DNA of 64,000 nucleotides from Pseudomonas sp. R76 (GTDB lineage Bacteria; Pseudomonadota; Gammaproteobacteria; Pseudomonadales; Pseudomonadaceae): NCBI RefSeq assembly GCF_009834565.1, contig NZ_CP019428.1, positions 4,898,001 to 4,962,000 of the forward strand, read 5' to 3'. Shown piece by piece: positions 18,908 to 27,505 of this stretch (position 1 is its first letter; each line of letters starts with the position of its first letter). The notes under the pieces were generated by a model. It saw only the letters and a program-made list of their open reading frames with translations, ran no database searches and was not told where the DNA came from. The position numbers and the translations under genes were made by a program.

Positions 18908-21028
18908 ATGAACAAATCGCAACTGGCAGTCCTGCTGCCCCTGCTCGGATCCATGAGCGGCCCAGCCTGGGCCGATCAGGCTGAAGAAACCCAGGCAGCG
19001 CCCAACAACCTGCAACTGCAGGCGACCGTGGTCTCGGCCACGCGCAATGAAACCAGCATTGCGGGGATTCCAGGCTCCGTGCAGGTCATCAGCGAAGACC
19101 AGATCCGCCAGCAGGCAGGCGCGGGACGCCGGGTTGCGGATATCCTCGGGCAATTGGTGCCGGGTATTGCGCCCTCCAGTGGTGGCATGAGCAACTTCGG
19201 CCAGACGCTTCGCGGGCGCAACACGTTGATCCTGATCGATGGCGTGTCCCAGAACGCCACGCGCGATAACTTCCGCCAGCTCAACAGCGTGGCACCGGAA
19301 AGCATCGAGCGTATCGAGGTTATCTCCGGCGCGAGCAGTGTCTACGGTGCAGGTGCGTCAGGCGGCATCATCAACATCATCACCAAGCGCAACAAAGGTG
19401 AAGACCTGGCCTTCAGCAGTAAAATCGGCATGACCGCCGGCAACAATTTCAGCCACAAAGGGTTCTCCTACGAGGGCTTCCAGAGCGCAACGGGCCGCCA
19501 AGGCCCTGTGGACTGGTACCTTTCGGGCAACTACGTGCAACGCAACGATCAGTTCGACGGCAACGGAAAACGCATACCCCAGGACACGTCCCAGGGCAGC
19601 AACATGGACACCGACACCTATGACCTGCAAGGTCGCTTCGGCTACGAGCTGGATGACGACAAGAAGATCAGCCTGTCGCTGCAAGACTACAAAGACGAAC
19701 AAGACACGCGTTACACCAAGAACCCACGTAACGCCGGTACCGCCGTCGCAGTCAAAGGCCTGGACCTGGACGACCAACCCTTCACCCACAACCAGGCGGT
19801 CAACCTTAACTACACCGACAAGGATTTCTACGGCCAGGGCCTGCAGGTGGAAAGTTACTGGCGGCGTGCCGACGCGTTGTTCTTCCCGGACCTGTCGCGT
19901 GGCCGCGCCGGGATATCCGACAACAACAGCGTGCAGGATGTCTACGGCCTGCGCGCGGCGATCGATACGCAAATGCCGGACATCGGCCCGGCCACCGGCA
20001 ACCTGGTCTGGGGTGCCGACTATGACCATGAAACCTCACGCCAGCGCGGCGACCAATACCGCGTCAACGGCCTGACCTACACCAAGACCGGCACCACGTT
20101 CGAAATGGGCCCGGACATCGCCACCGCCACCAAGGCCATCTTTGGTCAACTGTCCTACGACATTGGTGACTGGACCCTGCGTGGCGGCGTACGCCGCGAG
20201 TGGATCGAGAGCGAGGTTTCCGACAGCATCGCGTATGGCGAGATCGTCCAGACCGGCAATCGCGCGACACTGCCGGGCGGCACGCTCAAGTACGATGACA
20301 CCCTCTATAACCTCGGTGCCGTGTACCACCTGAGCGAAAATCAGGATGTGTTCGTCAACTTCAGCCAGGGCTTTTCCCTGCCGGATATCCAGCGCTTCCT
20401 GCGTGACGTGAACAGCAAGTACGACATTCAAAACCTGAATGCCCAGGCGCTGAAGGTCGACAGTTACGAGCTGGGCTGGCGTGGCAATTGGGACAAGTGG
20501 CTGGCCAACGTCACGGCGTATGAAAACACCTCGGACGTTACCCAGTTCTATGACGCCAATGACCGGGTACTGCGCCTGATCAATCAGAAAGAGCGTGTGC
20601 GCGGCATTGAAACCAGCCTGACGTACAACTTCACCGATCAATGGTCGATAGGCGGTACTTACGCGTACGCCAAAGGCGAGACCCAGCAGAACGGCAAATG
20701 GATCGACCTGCCGGCCACACGTATTTCGCCTGCCAAGACCACCGCCTTTGTCGGCTACGACCGTGGCGACTACAGCCTGCGCCTGCAAGGCATGCGCCTG
20801 GCCGACTATGACGCCGCGTTCAAAGACAACAACGGCCGCGACATCAAAGGCTACACGCTGGCCGACCTGTTGGGTTCGGTAAGGTTGCCGGTAGGTCGCC
20901 TCGAAGGTGCGGTGTACAACCTCACCAACCGCAACTACCAGAACATGTTCGCCCAGGCCAACGCCCGTGCGCCGTACCCGAATGCCGAAGGTCGTACCTT
21001 CAGCCTGAGTTACGCAGTGGATTGGTGA
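18908..21028 (+). CDS. TonB-dependent siderophore receptor, IutA-like
   Basis: A 706-residue outer-membrane receptor. Signal peptide MNKSQLAVLLPLLGSMSGPAWA, then a TonB-box/plug region (VVSATRNETSIAGIPGSVQVI, LRGRNTLILIDGV, IEVISGASSVYGAGASGGII), then a 22-strand barrel ending in a Phe/Trp-type terminus (FSLSYAVDW). The barrel carries VNFSQGFSLPD, KVDSYELGWRG and LPVGRLEGAVYNLTNRNYQ, which resemble the aerobactin receptor IutA and P. aeruginosa ChtA as I remember them, so a citrate-based ligand is likely. Starts 11 bases after the MFS gene and is followed by a strong terminator. Confidence 0.92.
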   Translation: MNKSQLAVLLPLLGSMSGPAWADQAEETQAAPNNLQLQATVVSATRNETSIAGIPGSVQVISEDQIRQQAGAGRRVADILGQLVPGIAPSSGGMSNFGQTLRGRNTLILIDGVSQNATRDNFRQLNSVAPESIERIEVISGASSVYGAGASGGIINIITKRNKGEDLAFSSKIGMTAGNNFSHKGFSYEGFQSATGRQGPVDWYLSGNYVQRNDQFDGNGKRIPQDTSQGSNMDTDTYDLQGRFGYELDDDKKISLSLQDYKDEQDTRYTKNPRNAGTAVAVKGLDLDDQPFTHNQAVNLNYTDKDFYGQGLQVESYWRRADALFFPDLSRGRAGISDNNSVQDVYGLRAAIDTQMPDIGPATGNLVWGADYDHETSRQRGDQYRVNGLTYTKTGTTFEMGPDIATATKAIFGQLSYDIGDWTLRGGVRREWIESEVSDSIAYGEIVQTGNRATLPGGTLKYDDTLYNLGAVYHLSENQDVFVNFSQGFSLPDIQRFLRDVNSKYDIQNLNAQALKVDSYELGWRGNWDKWLANVTAYENTSDVTQFYDANDRVLRLINQKERVRGIETSLTYNFTDQWSIGGTYAYAKGETQQNGKWIDLPATRISPAKTTAFVGYDRGDYSLRLQGMRLADYDAAFKDNNGRDIKGYTLADLLGSVRLPVGRLEGAVYNLTNRNYQNMFAQANARAPYPNAEGRTFSLSYAVDW

Positions 21029-21054
21029 TCGGCTGACGCTACTGGTTAAAACAC

Positions 21055-21107
21055 AAACCCCGCCTTTTGAGCGGGGTTTGTTGTTTTTTGGGGGGGCTTC
21101 GCCCCCC
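21055..21107 (+). terminator. Terminator after the siderophore operon
   Basis: First hairpin AAACCCCGC/GCGGGGTTT (21055-21079) with a T-rich tail. A second, very GC-rich hairpin follows at once: GGGGGG and CCCCCC around CTTCG (21091-21107). Confidence 0.88.
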
Positions 21108-21116
21108 AACGCAGGG

Positions 21117-21170
21117 CAAGCCTGCTCGCCACAACAAGCCTGCTCGCTACAGCAAGCCTGCTTGGCACGA
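21117..21170. repeat. Three degenerate 18-base tandem repeats
   Basis: CAAGCCTGCTCGCCACAA, CAAGCCTGCTCGCTACAG and CAAGCCTGCTTGGCACGA run head to tail. The unit resembles a half REP sequence (GCAAGCC.GCTC). It is noncoding and lies between convergent genes. Confidence 0.85.
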
Positions 21171-21204
21171 CGAGACAGCTTGCCTCGCTACTGTTTCTAC
21201 GGCC

Positions 21205-21750
21205 TTACCACATCAGATCATCCGGGATCTGGTAGGCGGCGTATGGATCATCTTCATCCGGCACTTGGCTTTCGGTGAGGATGTTGAGCTGCACGATACG
21301 CTCCGGCGCACGCTTCTGAATCTTCAGCGCCGCTTCACGCGGGATGACTTCGTAGCTGCCACCGTGATGCACGATCGCCAGGGAGCCGTTGCTCAGTTTG
21401 TTGCGCATCAAGGTGTTGACCGACAGGCGCTTGACCTTCTTGTCGTCGACAAAGTTGTAGTAGTCCTCGGTCGTCAGCTTGGGCAGGCGCGAGGTCTCGA
21501 TCAATTGTTTGACCTGGGCCGTACGGGCCTTGGCCTCGGCTTTTTCCTGCTGCTGGCGGTTCAGCTCCTGATCGCGCTTGACCTTCTCGGCGTGCGCCTC
21601 GGCAGCCAAACGCGCCTGGGTGTCATCAACTTCGGCCTGGCCTTTATGGACCAGGCGCTGCTGCTTCTGCTTCTCTTTGCCGACCTGCTTGGCCTGCTTT
21701 TGGTTAACCAGACCTGCTTTGAGCAACTGGTCGCGAAGGGAAAGGCTCAT
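21205..21750 (-). CDS. DUF2058 family protein (YaiL-like)
   Basis: 181 residues, highly charged. The N-terminus MSLSLRDQLLKAGLVNQKQAKQV is the family signature. A Lys/Gln/Glu-rich coiled-coil stretch follows to about residue 85, then a small C-terminal domain (KLTTEDYYNFVDDKKVKRL, then HHGGSYEVIP). Related E. coli YaiL is described as nucleoprotein- or polynucleotide-associated; the function is unproven. It lies 25 bases downstream of mazG in the same orientation and probably belongs to the cysM-to-mazG transcript. Confidence 0.88.
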   Translation of the reverse strand: MSLSLRDQLLKAGLVNQKQAKQVGKEKQKQQRLVHKGQAEVDDTQARLAAEAHAEKVKRDQELNRQQQEKAEAKARTAQVKQLIETSRLPKLTTEDYYNFVDDKKVKRLSVNTLMRNKLSNGSLAIVHHGGSYEVIPREAALKIQKRAPERIVQLNILTESQVPDEDDPYAAYQIPDDLMW

Positions 21751-21775
21751 GGTGCTTACTCACTTAGGCAACTGC

Positions 21776-22609
21776 TCAACCGCAGCTGGACACATTCTTT
21801 TCCTGACGTTTGGCTTCGCCCCACAGGGCGTCCAACGTTTCGAGGGTGCAATCTTCTATGGATTGGTGCGTGTCGCGCAATGCCTGTTCGATAAATCGGA
21901 AACGTCGTTCGAACTTGGCATTGGCGCCACGCAGCGCGGCTTCCGGGTCAACCTTGAGATGACGGGCCAGGTTGACCGCCGCAAACAGCAGGTCACCGAC
22001 TTCATCGGCGATGGCCACCGAGTCGTTATCGGCCATGGCTTCGAGCACTTCATCCAGCTCTTCGCGCACGTTATCCACTACCGGCAAGGCGGCCGGCCAG
22101 TCGAAGCCGACCTGGCTGGCGCGCTTTTGCAATTTGGCGGCGCGCGACAGCGATGGCAAGGCCATGGGCACATCATCCAGCAGGGATAATTGCTGCGGCG
22201 CCTCGGACTTCTCCGCGCGCTCTTCAGCCTTGATCTGCTCCCAACGCGCCTTGACCTGCTCTTCGCTCAACTGCGGGATATCCAGCGGCGCGTAAAGATC
22301 GCCGGTCGGGAACACGTGGGGATGGCGACGAATCAGCTTGCGGGTGATGCTGTCGACCACCCCGGCAAATTCGAAGCGCCCTTCTTCCCGCGCCAGCTGG
22401 CTGTAATACACCACCTGAAACAGCAGGTCGCCGAGCTCACCTTGCAGGTGATCGAAGTCACCGCGCTCGATGGCGTCGGCGACTTCGTAGGCTTCTTCCA
22501 GGGTGTGCGGGACGATGGTGGCGTAGGTTTGCTTGATGTCCCACGGGCACCCGTATTGGGGATCGCGCAGGCGGTTCATCAGGTGCAGCAGGTCTTCAAG
22601 TGAATACAT
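21776..22609 (-). CDS. mazG: Nucleoside triphosphate pyrophosphohydrolase MazG
   Basis: 277 residues from the ATG at 22609 (MYSLEDLLHLMNRLRDP). Hydrolyses (d)NTPs to NMP and PPi; in E. coli it also lowers ppGpp during starvation. There are two tandem all-alpha MazG domains. The first has the EEAYEVADAIE and GELGDLLFQVVYY metal-binding helices, the second REELDEVLEAM and DEVGDLLFAAVNLARHL. The position directly downstream of relA is conserved in proteobacteria. Confidence 0.95.
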   Translation of the reverse strand: MYSLEDLLHLMNRLRDPQYGCPWDIKQTYATIVPHTLEEAYEVADAIERGDFDHLQGELGDLLFQVVYYSQLAREEGRFEFAGVVDSITRKLIRRHPHVFPTGDLYAPLDIPQLSEEQVKARWEQIKAEERAEKSEAPQQLSLLDDVPMALPSLSRAAKLQKRASQVGFDWPAALPVVDNVREELDEVLEAMADNDSVAIADEVGDLLFAAVNLARHLKVDPEAALRGANAKFERRFRFIEQALRDTHQSIEDCTLETLDALWGEAKRQEKNVSSCG

Positions 22610-22647
22610 CAGTCTCTTCCGCTGAAGTGGGAACACTGAGGATCAAA

Positions 22648-22736
22648 TGTGGGAGCGGGCTTGCTCGCGAATGCGGTGTATCAGTCAGTACATAGTTAAC
22701 TGAACCACCGCTTTCGCGAGCAAGCCCGCTCCCACA
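22648..22736. repeat. REPIN between mazG and relA
   Basis: Inverted pair of the GTGGGAGCGGGCTTGCTCGCGA family, about 40 bases per side around a short loop. It lies within the relA-mazG transcript. Confidence 0.92.
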
Positions 22737-22762
22737 TTTTCAGTCCGCGTTCATCCAGCTAC

Positions 22763-25006
22763 TCATGGGGTGCGATTACGCCGCGTCTCAATGATGTTCG
22801 GCAACTGGGAAATGCGCCCCAGCAACCGCCCCAGTGCGTCCAACCCCGGAATCTCGATGGTCAGGGACATCAACGCGGTGTTGTCCTCTTTGTTCGAGCG
22901 GGTGTTGACCGCCAGCACGTTGATCCGCTCATTGAGCAGCACTTGCGACACGTCACGCAGCAAACCGGAACGGTCGTAGGCGCGGATGATGATGTCCACC
23001 GGGTAGGTGAGCACCGGCACCGGGCCCCAACTGACCTGGATGATGCGCTCCGGCTCGCGCCCGCCCAGTTGCAGCACCGAGGCGCAATCCTGGCGGTGAA
23101 TGCTCACGCCACGGCCTTGAGTGATGTAACCGACGATGGCATCCCCCGGCAACGGCTGGCAGCAACCGGCCATTTGCGTCATCAGGTTGCCCACACCCTG
23201 GATCTGGATATCGCCACGCTTGCCCGGTTTGTAGCCGGTGGCTTTGCGTGGGATCAGCTCCAGCTGCTCGCTGCCGCGCTCCGGCTCGACCAACTGCTGC
23301 GCCAGGTTGACCAGCTGCGCCAGGCGCAAATCGCCGGCGCCGAGGGCGGCGAACATGTCTTCGGCGATCTTCATGTTGGCCTTTTCGGCCAGCTTGTCGA
23401 AGTCCACCTGTGGCAAGCCCAGGCGCGCCAATTCACGTTCGAGCAGGGTTTTACCGGCGGCAACGTTCTGGTCGCGCGCCTGCAATTTGAACCAGTGGAC
23501 GATCTTCGCCCGTGCCCGCGACGTGGTGATGTAGCCCAGGTTCGGGTTCAGCCAGTCGCGGCTCGGCGTGCCGTGTTTACTGGTGATGATCTCGACCTGT
23601 TCACCGGTCTGCAGGCTGTAGTTGAGCGGCACGATGCGCCCGTTGATCTTGGCGCCCCGGCAGTTGTGGCCGATTTCGGTGTGCACGCGGTAGGCAAAAT
23701 CCAGCGGCGTAGCGCCCTTGGGCAAGTCGATGGCGTGCCCGTCGGGGGTGAAGATATAGACGCGATCCGGCTCGATATCCACCCGCAGCTGTTCGGCCAG
23801 GCCGCCGATGTCGCCGAGTTCTTCGTGCCATTCCAGCACTTGGCGCAGCCAGGAGATTTTCTCTTCGTACTGGTTGGACCCGGCCTTGACGTCGGTGCCC
23901 TTGTAGCGCCAGTGCGCGCACACCCCAAGCTCGGCCTCTTCGTGCATGGCGTGGGTGCGAATCTGCACTTCCAGCACCTTGCCCTCGGGGCCGATCACCG
24001 CGGTGTGCAGCGAGCGATAGCCGTTTTCCTTGGGGTTGGCGATGTAGTCGTCGAACTCCTTGGGAATGTGCCGCCACAAGGTGTGCACGATACCCAGCGC
24101 GGTGTAGCAGTCGCGCATTTCCGGCACCAGCACGCGCACGGCGCGCACGTCGTAGATCTGGCTGAACGCCAGGCCCTTGCGCTGCATTTTGCGCCAGATC
24201 GAATAGATGTGTTTGGCCCGGCCGCTGATGTCGGCGTCGACGCCGGTGGCCTGCAACTCGGAACGCAGCTGGCCCATCACGTCGGTGATAAAGCGCTCAC
24301 GGTCGAGCCGCCGCTCGTGCAGCAGCGTGGCAATCTGTTTGTATTGATCGGGTTCGAGGTAACGGAAGGACAAGTCCTCCAGCTCCCACTTGATATGGCC
24401 GATGCCCAGGCGGTGCGCCAGCGGCGCGTAGATATCGAAGACTTCGCGGGCGACACGGTTGCGCTTTTCGTCGTCGGCGGTCTTGACCGCACGGATCGCA
24501 CAGGTGCGCTCGGCCAGCTTGATCAGCGCGACGCGCACGTCATCGACCATGGCCACGAGCATTTTGCGCAGGTTCTCGACCTGGCCCTGGGTGCCCAGCA
24601 CCATGGATTGGCGCGGGCTGAGGCTGGCGCTGATGGCGGCCATGCGCAGCACGCCGTCGATCAGCTTGGCGACCACGGCGCCGAAGCGCTGGCTGACCAG
24701 CGGCAACGCAATATGCCCTTCGCGTACGCCGCGATAGAGCACGGCGGCGATCAGCGAATCCTGGTCCAGCTTGAGATCGGCGAGGATCTCGGCGATTTCC
24801 AACCCGGTGCGAAAGCTTGAGGTGCCTTCCGCCCACAGGTTCTTGGCCGCATTGTTCTGTTGCTCGGACTCACGAGCGAACTCGCAAGCGGCCTTCAAGG
24901 CTTCACGGTCCAGTGCCGGGTCGACACTGACGGCATGATCCAGCCATGCCTCGAGATTGATACTGCCGTCGGTGTTGATCGGCTGGTGTGCTCTCACCTG
25001 TACCAT
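22763..25006 (-). CDS. relA: GTP pyrophosphokinase RelA
   Basis: A 747-residue ribosome-associated (p)ppGpp synthetase. The start at 25006 (MVQVRAHQPINTDGS) gives the usual length; the frame is open to 25045. Order: degenerate HD hydrolase domain (residues ~40-200, lacking the HD pair), synthetase domain with YRSLHTAVIGPEGKVLEVQIRT (~340-370), TGS domain with DRVYIFTPDGHAIDLPKGATPLDFAY (~415-440), a Zn-finger/RIS region (CCQPLPGDAIVGYIT), and a C-terminal ACT domain. Senses uncharged tRNA on stalled ribosomes. Confidence 0.97.
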   Translation of the reverse strand: MVQVRAHQPINTDGSINLEAWLDHAVSVDPALDREALKAACEFARESEQQNNAAKNLWAEGTSSFRTGLEIAEILADLKLDQDSLIAAVLYRGVREGHIALPLVSQRFGAVVAKLIDGVLRMAAISASLSPRQSMVLGTQGQVENLRKMLVAMVDDVRVALIKLAERTCAIRAVKTADDEKRNRVAREVFDIYAPLAHRLGIGHIKWELEDLSFRYLEPDQYKQIATLLHERRLDRERFITDVMGQLRSELQATGVDADISGRAKHIYSIWRKMQRKGLAFSQIYDVRAVRVLVPEMRDCYTALGIVHTLWRHIPKEFDDYIANPKENGYRSLHTAVIGPEGKVLEVQIRTHAMHEEAELGVCAHWRYKGTDVKAGSNQYEEKISWLRQVLEWHEELGDIGGLAEQLRVDIEPDRVYIFTPDGHAIDLPKGATPLDFAYRVHTEIGHNCRGAKINGRIVPLNYSLQTGEQVEIITSKHGTPSRDWLNPNLGYITTSRARAKIVHWFKLQARDQNVAAGKTLLERELARLGLPQVDFDKLAEKANMKIAEDMFAALGAGDLRLAQLVNLAQQLVEPERGSEQLELIPRKATGYKPGKRGDIQIQGVGNLMTQMAGCCQPLPGDAIVGYITQGRGVSIHRQDCASVLQLGGREPERIIQVSWGPVPVLTYPVDIIIRAYDRSGLLRDVSQVLLNERINVLAVNTRSNKEDNTALMSLTIEIPGLDALGRLLGRISQLPNIIETRRNRTP

Positions 25007-25143
25007 CTTGCTTACCTTCCCTACGACGCACCTTTGATGCGCCAAAAATCATCGCTGACCTGCTTCATAACCTTAGGCTACGTACAACTCCCTGACAGGT
25101 CACGGCCCAGGAGACTACAGGCCAGTCGGATTAAACGGGCATC

Positions 25144-26496
25144 CTAGCCCGCTTCAAATAACGCCATGGCCTCGACATGAGCTGTCTGTGGAAACATGTC
25201 GAGGATCCCGGCACGTTTTAGCCGGTAGCCTTGCTTGACCAACTCAACCGTGTCCCGCGCCAGCGTGGCCGGGTTGCAGGACACATACACCAAGCGCTTC
25301 GCGCCCAGGGTGGCGAGCTTGCGCACAACCTCCAGGGCACCATCGCGGGGTGGGTCCAAGAGTACCGCAGAAAAGCCCTGTTTGGCCCATTCCGCGTCGG
25401 TCAAAGGCTGGGACAAATCGGCCTGAAAAAACTGCACGTTATGCAAATCGTTGCTGACGGCGTTCTGCGCCGCCCGGTCCACCATGGTCTGCACGCCTTC
25501 TACCGCGACCACTTCGCGCACCTGCTTGGCCAGCGGCAGGGCAAAATTACCCAGCCCGCAAAACAGGTCCAGCACCCGCTCGTCTGGTTGTGGCGCCAGC
25601 CATTCCAGGGCTTGGGCAACCATCGCCGCATTGACGCCGGCGTTGACCTGCACAAAATCGCCCGGCCGATAAGCCAGTTCCAAATCCCAGTACGCCAACC
25701 GATAACCCAAGGTCAAATCCGCGTCGACCGGCTCCGGCTGGCCCTCGCCATGCAGCCACAACTGGGCTTCATGGAAGGTGCAAAATTCTTTCAATACCTG
25801 CAGGTCCGCCTCGGACAACGGCGCCATATGCCGCAGCAACACCGCAATCGACGAGCCGCTGAACAGCTCCACGTGCCCCAGTGCCTGAGGTTTGCTCAGG
25901 CGGCGCAACATGTTCGGCAAACGCTGCATGATCGGTTGCAAGGCCTGTACCAGCACGGGGCAATCATCGATGGCGACGATGTCCTGACTGGCCACGGCGC
26001 GAAAACCGACCTCAAGTTTTTTCGCTTTGGCATCCCAGCGCACGGCCACGCGGGCGCGGCGTCGGTAAGCGAACTGCGGACCACTCAAAGGTGCAGCCCA
26101 CTCTTGCGGTTCGACACCGGCCACACGCGACAGTTGCTCGGCGAGCATGCGCTGTTTCAGGGCAAGTTGTTCGTCATGGGGCAAGTGCTGCACGCTGCAA
26201 CCGCCGCAGCGGCCAAAGTGGGCACAGGGTGCCGGGCGGCGCAGTTCGCTGGCCTTGAACACACGCTCGGTGCGTGCCTCGACCACTTTGCCGTGGGCAC
26301 CCAATACCCGCGCTTCGACCTCTTCGCCGGCCAGCGCGCCATTCACAAACCAGGTGCGGCCTTCGAAGAACACAATGCCACGACCGTCGTTGGCCAGGCG
26401 CTCAATGGTCAGGCGTTGTTTCTTGCCGACCGGAATCTGTGGGGCCCGGCTGCCGCCCGTCGGTTGGAAGCGCAGGCCTCTCTCGTGCTTGGCCAT
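25144..26496 (-). CDS. rlmD: 23S rRNA (uracil-1939-C5)-methyltransferase RlmD
   Basis: 450 residues. SAM-dependent enzyme that makes m5U1939 in 23S rRNA. An N-terminal TRAM domain ([24 protein letters not shown]) is followed by a 4Fe-4S cluster site [14 protein letters not shown]. The Rossmann part has [16 protein letters not shown], and the catalytic cysteine is in [13 protein letters not shown] near the C-terminus. The start codon shares one base with the cysM stop (TGATG). Confidence 0.96.
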   Translation of the reverse strand: MAKHERGLRFQPTGGSRAPQIPVGKKQRLTIERLANDGRGIVFFEGRTWFVNGALAGEEVEARVLGAHGKVVEARTERVFKASELRRPAPCAHFGRCGGCSVQHLPHDEQLALKQRMLAEQLSRVAGVEPQEWAAPLSGPQFAYRRRARVAVRWDAKAKKLEVGFRAVASQDIVAIDDCPVLVQALQPIMQRLPNMLRRLSKPQALGHVELFSGSSIAVLLRHMAPLSEADLQVLKEFCTFHEAQLWLHGEGQPEPVDADLTLGYRLAYWDLELAYRPGDFVQVNAGVNAAMVAQALEWLAPQPDERVLDLFCGLGNFALPLAKQVREVVAVEGVQTMVDRAAQNAVSNDLHNVQFFQADLSQPLTDAEWAKQGFSAVLLDPPRDGALEVVRKLATLGAKRLVYVSCNPATLARDTVELVKQGYRLKRAGILDMFPQTAHVEAMALFEAG

Positions 26497-27398
26497 CAGT
26501 TGGGTTCGTCGAAGATGCCGGTCGACAGGTAACGGTCGCCTCGGTCACAGATGATCGCGACGATCACCGCGTTTTCAACTTCTTTGGACAAACGCAACAT
26601 ACCGGCCACGGCGCCACCGGAGGACACGCCACAGAAGATGCCTTCTTCACGCGCCAGACGGCGGGTGGTGTCTTCGGCTTCACGTTGGGCCATGTCGATG
26701 ATGCGGTCCACGCGCGTCGCGTTGTAGATCTTCGGCAAATACTCTTCGGGCCAGCGGCGAATGCCGGGGATAGCCGCGCCTTCCATCGGTTGCAGGCCGA
26801 CGATCTGGATCGCCGGGTTCTGCTCCTTGAGGTAGCGCGAGTTGCCCATGATGGTGCCGGTGGTGCCCATCGAGCTGACGAAATGGGTGATGGTGCCGTG
26901 GGTCTGGCGCCAGATCTCCGGGCCGGTGCTGGTGTAGTGCGCTTCGGGGTTGTCGCCGTTGGCGAACTGGTCCAGCACCACGCCACGGCCTTCGGCCGCC
27001 ATGCGCTCGGCGAGGTCGCGGGCGCCTTCCATGCCTTCTTCCTGGGTGACCAGGATCAGCTGGGCGCCATAGGCGGTCATTGCCGCCTTGCGTTCGGCGC
27101 TGCCGTTGTCGGGCATGATCAACACCATCTTGTAACCCTTGATCGCCGCGGCCATGGCCAGGGCGATGCCGGTATTACCCGAGGTGGCTTCGATCAGGGT
27201 GTCGCCGGGCTTGATCTGCCCGCGCAGTTCGGCGCGGGTGATCATCGACAGCGCCGGGCGGTCCTTGACGGAGCCGGCCGGGTTGTTGCCTTCGAGCTTG
27301 AGCAACAGGGTATTGCTGGTTTCACCCGCCATGCGTTGCAAGCGGACCAGGGGCGTGTTGCCGACGCAATCGGCGATTGTAGGGTACTGCAAGGTCAT
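26496..27398 (-). CDS. cysM: Cysteine synthase B (O-acetylserine sulfhydrylase) CysM
   Basis: 300 residues from the ATG at 27398 ([20 protein letters not shown]). A PLP enzyme that makes cysteine from O-acetylserine and sulfide or thiosulfate. The PLP lysine is in [11 protein letters not shown], the phosphate-binding loop in [14 protein letters not shown], and the GTTGT loop in [16 protein letters not shown]. The short loop pattern is that of CysM rather than CysK. It heads the cysM-rlmD-relA-mazG block. Confidence 0.95.
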   Translation of the reverse strand: MTLQYPTIADCVGNTPLVRLQRMAGETSNTLLLKLEGNNPAGSVKDRPALSMITRAELRGQIKPGDTLIEATSGNTGIALAMAAAIKGYKMVLIMPDNGSAERKAAMTAYGAQLILVTQEEGMEGARDLAERMAAEGRGVVLDQFANGDNPEAHYTSTGPEIWRQTHGTITHFVSSMGTTGTIMGNSRYLKEQNPAIQIVGLQPMEGAAIPGIRRWPEEYLPKIYNATRVDRIIDMAQREAEDTTRRLAREEGIFCGVSSGGAVAGMLRLSKEVENAVIVAIICDRGDRYLSTGIFDEPN

Positions 27399-27505
27399 GG
27401 CGTATTCGCAATCCAGACTGCGGGGGCGAACATCATACCGGGAAAGGCTGGCGGGCCATATCACGCATAGTGTGGTGCTTATGGCTTAAAGGCATAAGCA
27501 GCCAG

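Noticed and set aside
15770..21028. Aerobactin biosynthesis operon
   Set aside because: No IucB acetyltransferase or IucD monooxygenase gene is present and only one synthetase is seen, so the product cannot be called aerobactin.
21117..21170. CRISPR array
   Set aside because: The three 18-base units are directly adjacent with no spacers, and no cas genes are nearby.
22943..24820. Open frame of 625 codons opposite relA
   Set aside because: relA is certain from its domains; the opposite frame shows the same unbiased His/Gln/Leu/Val-rich composition of a shadow frame.
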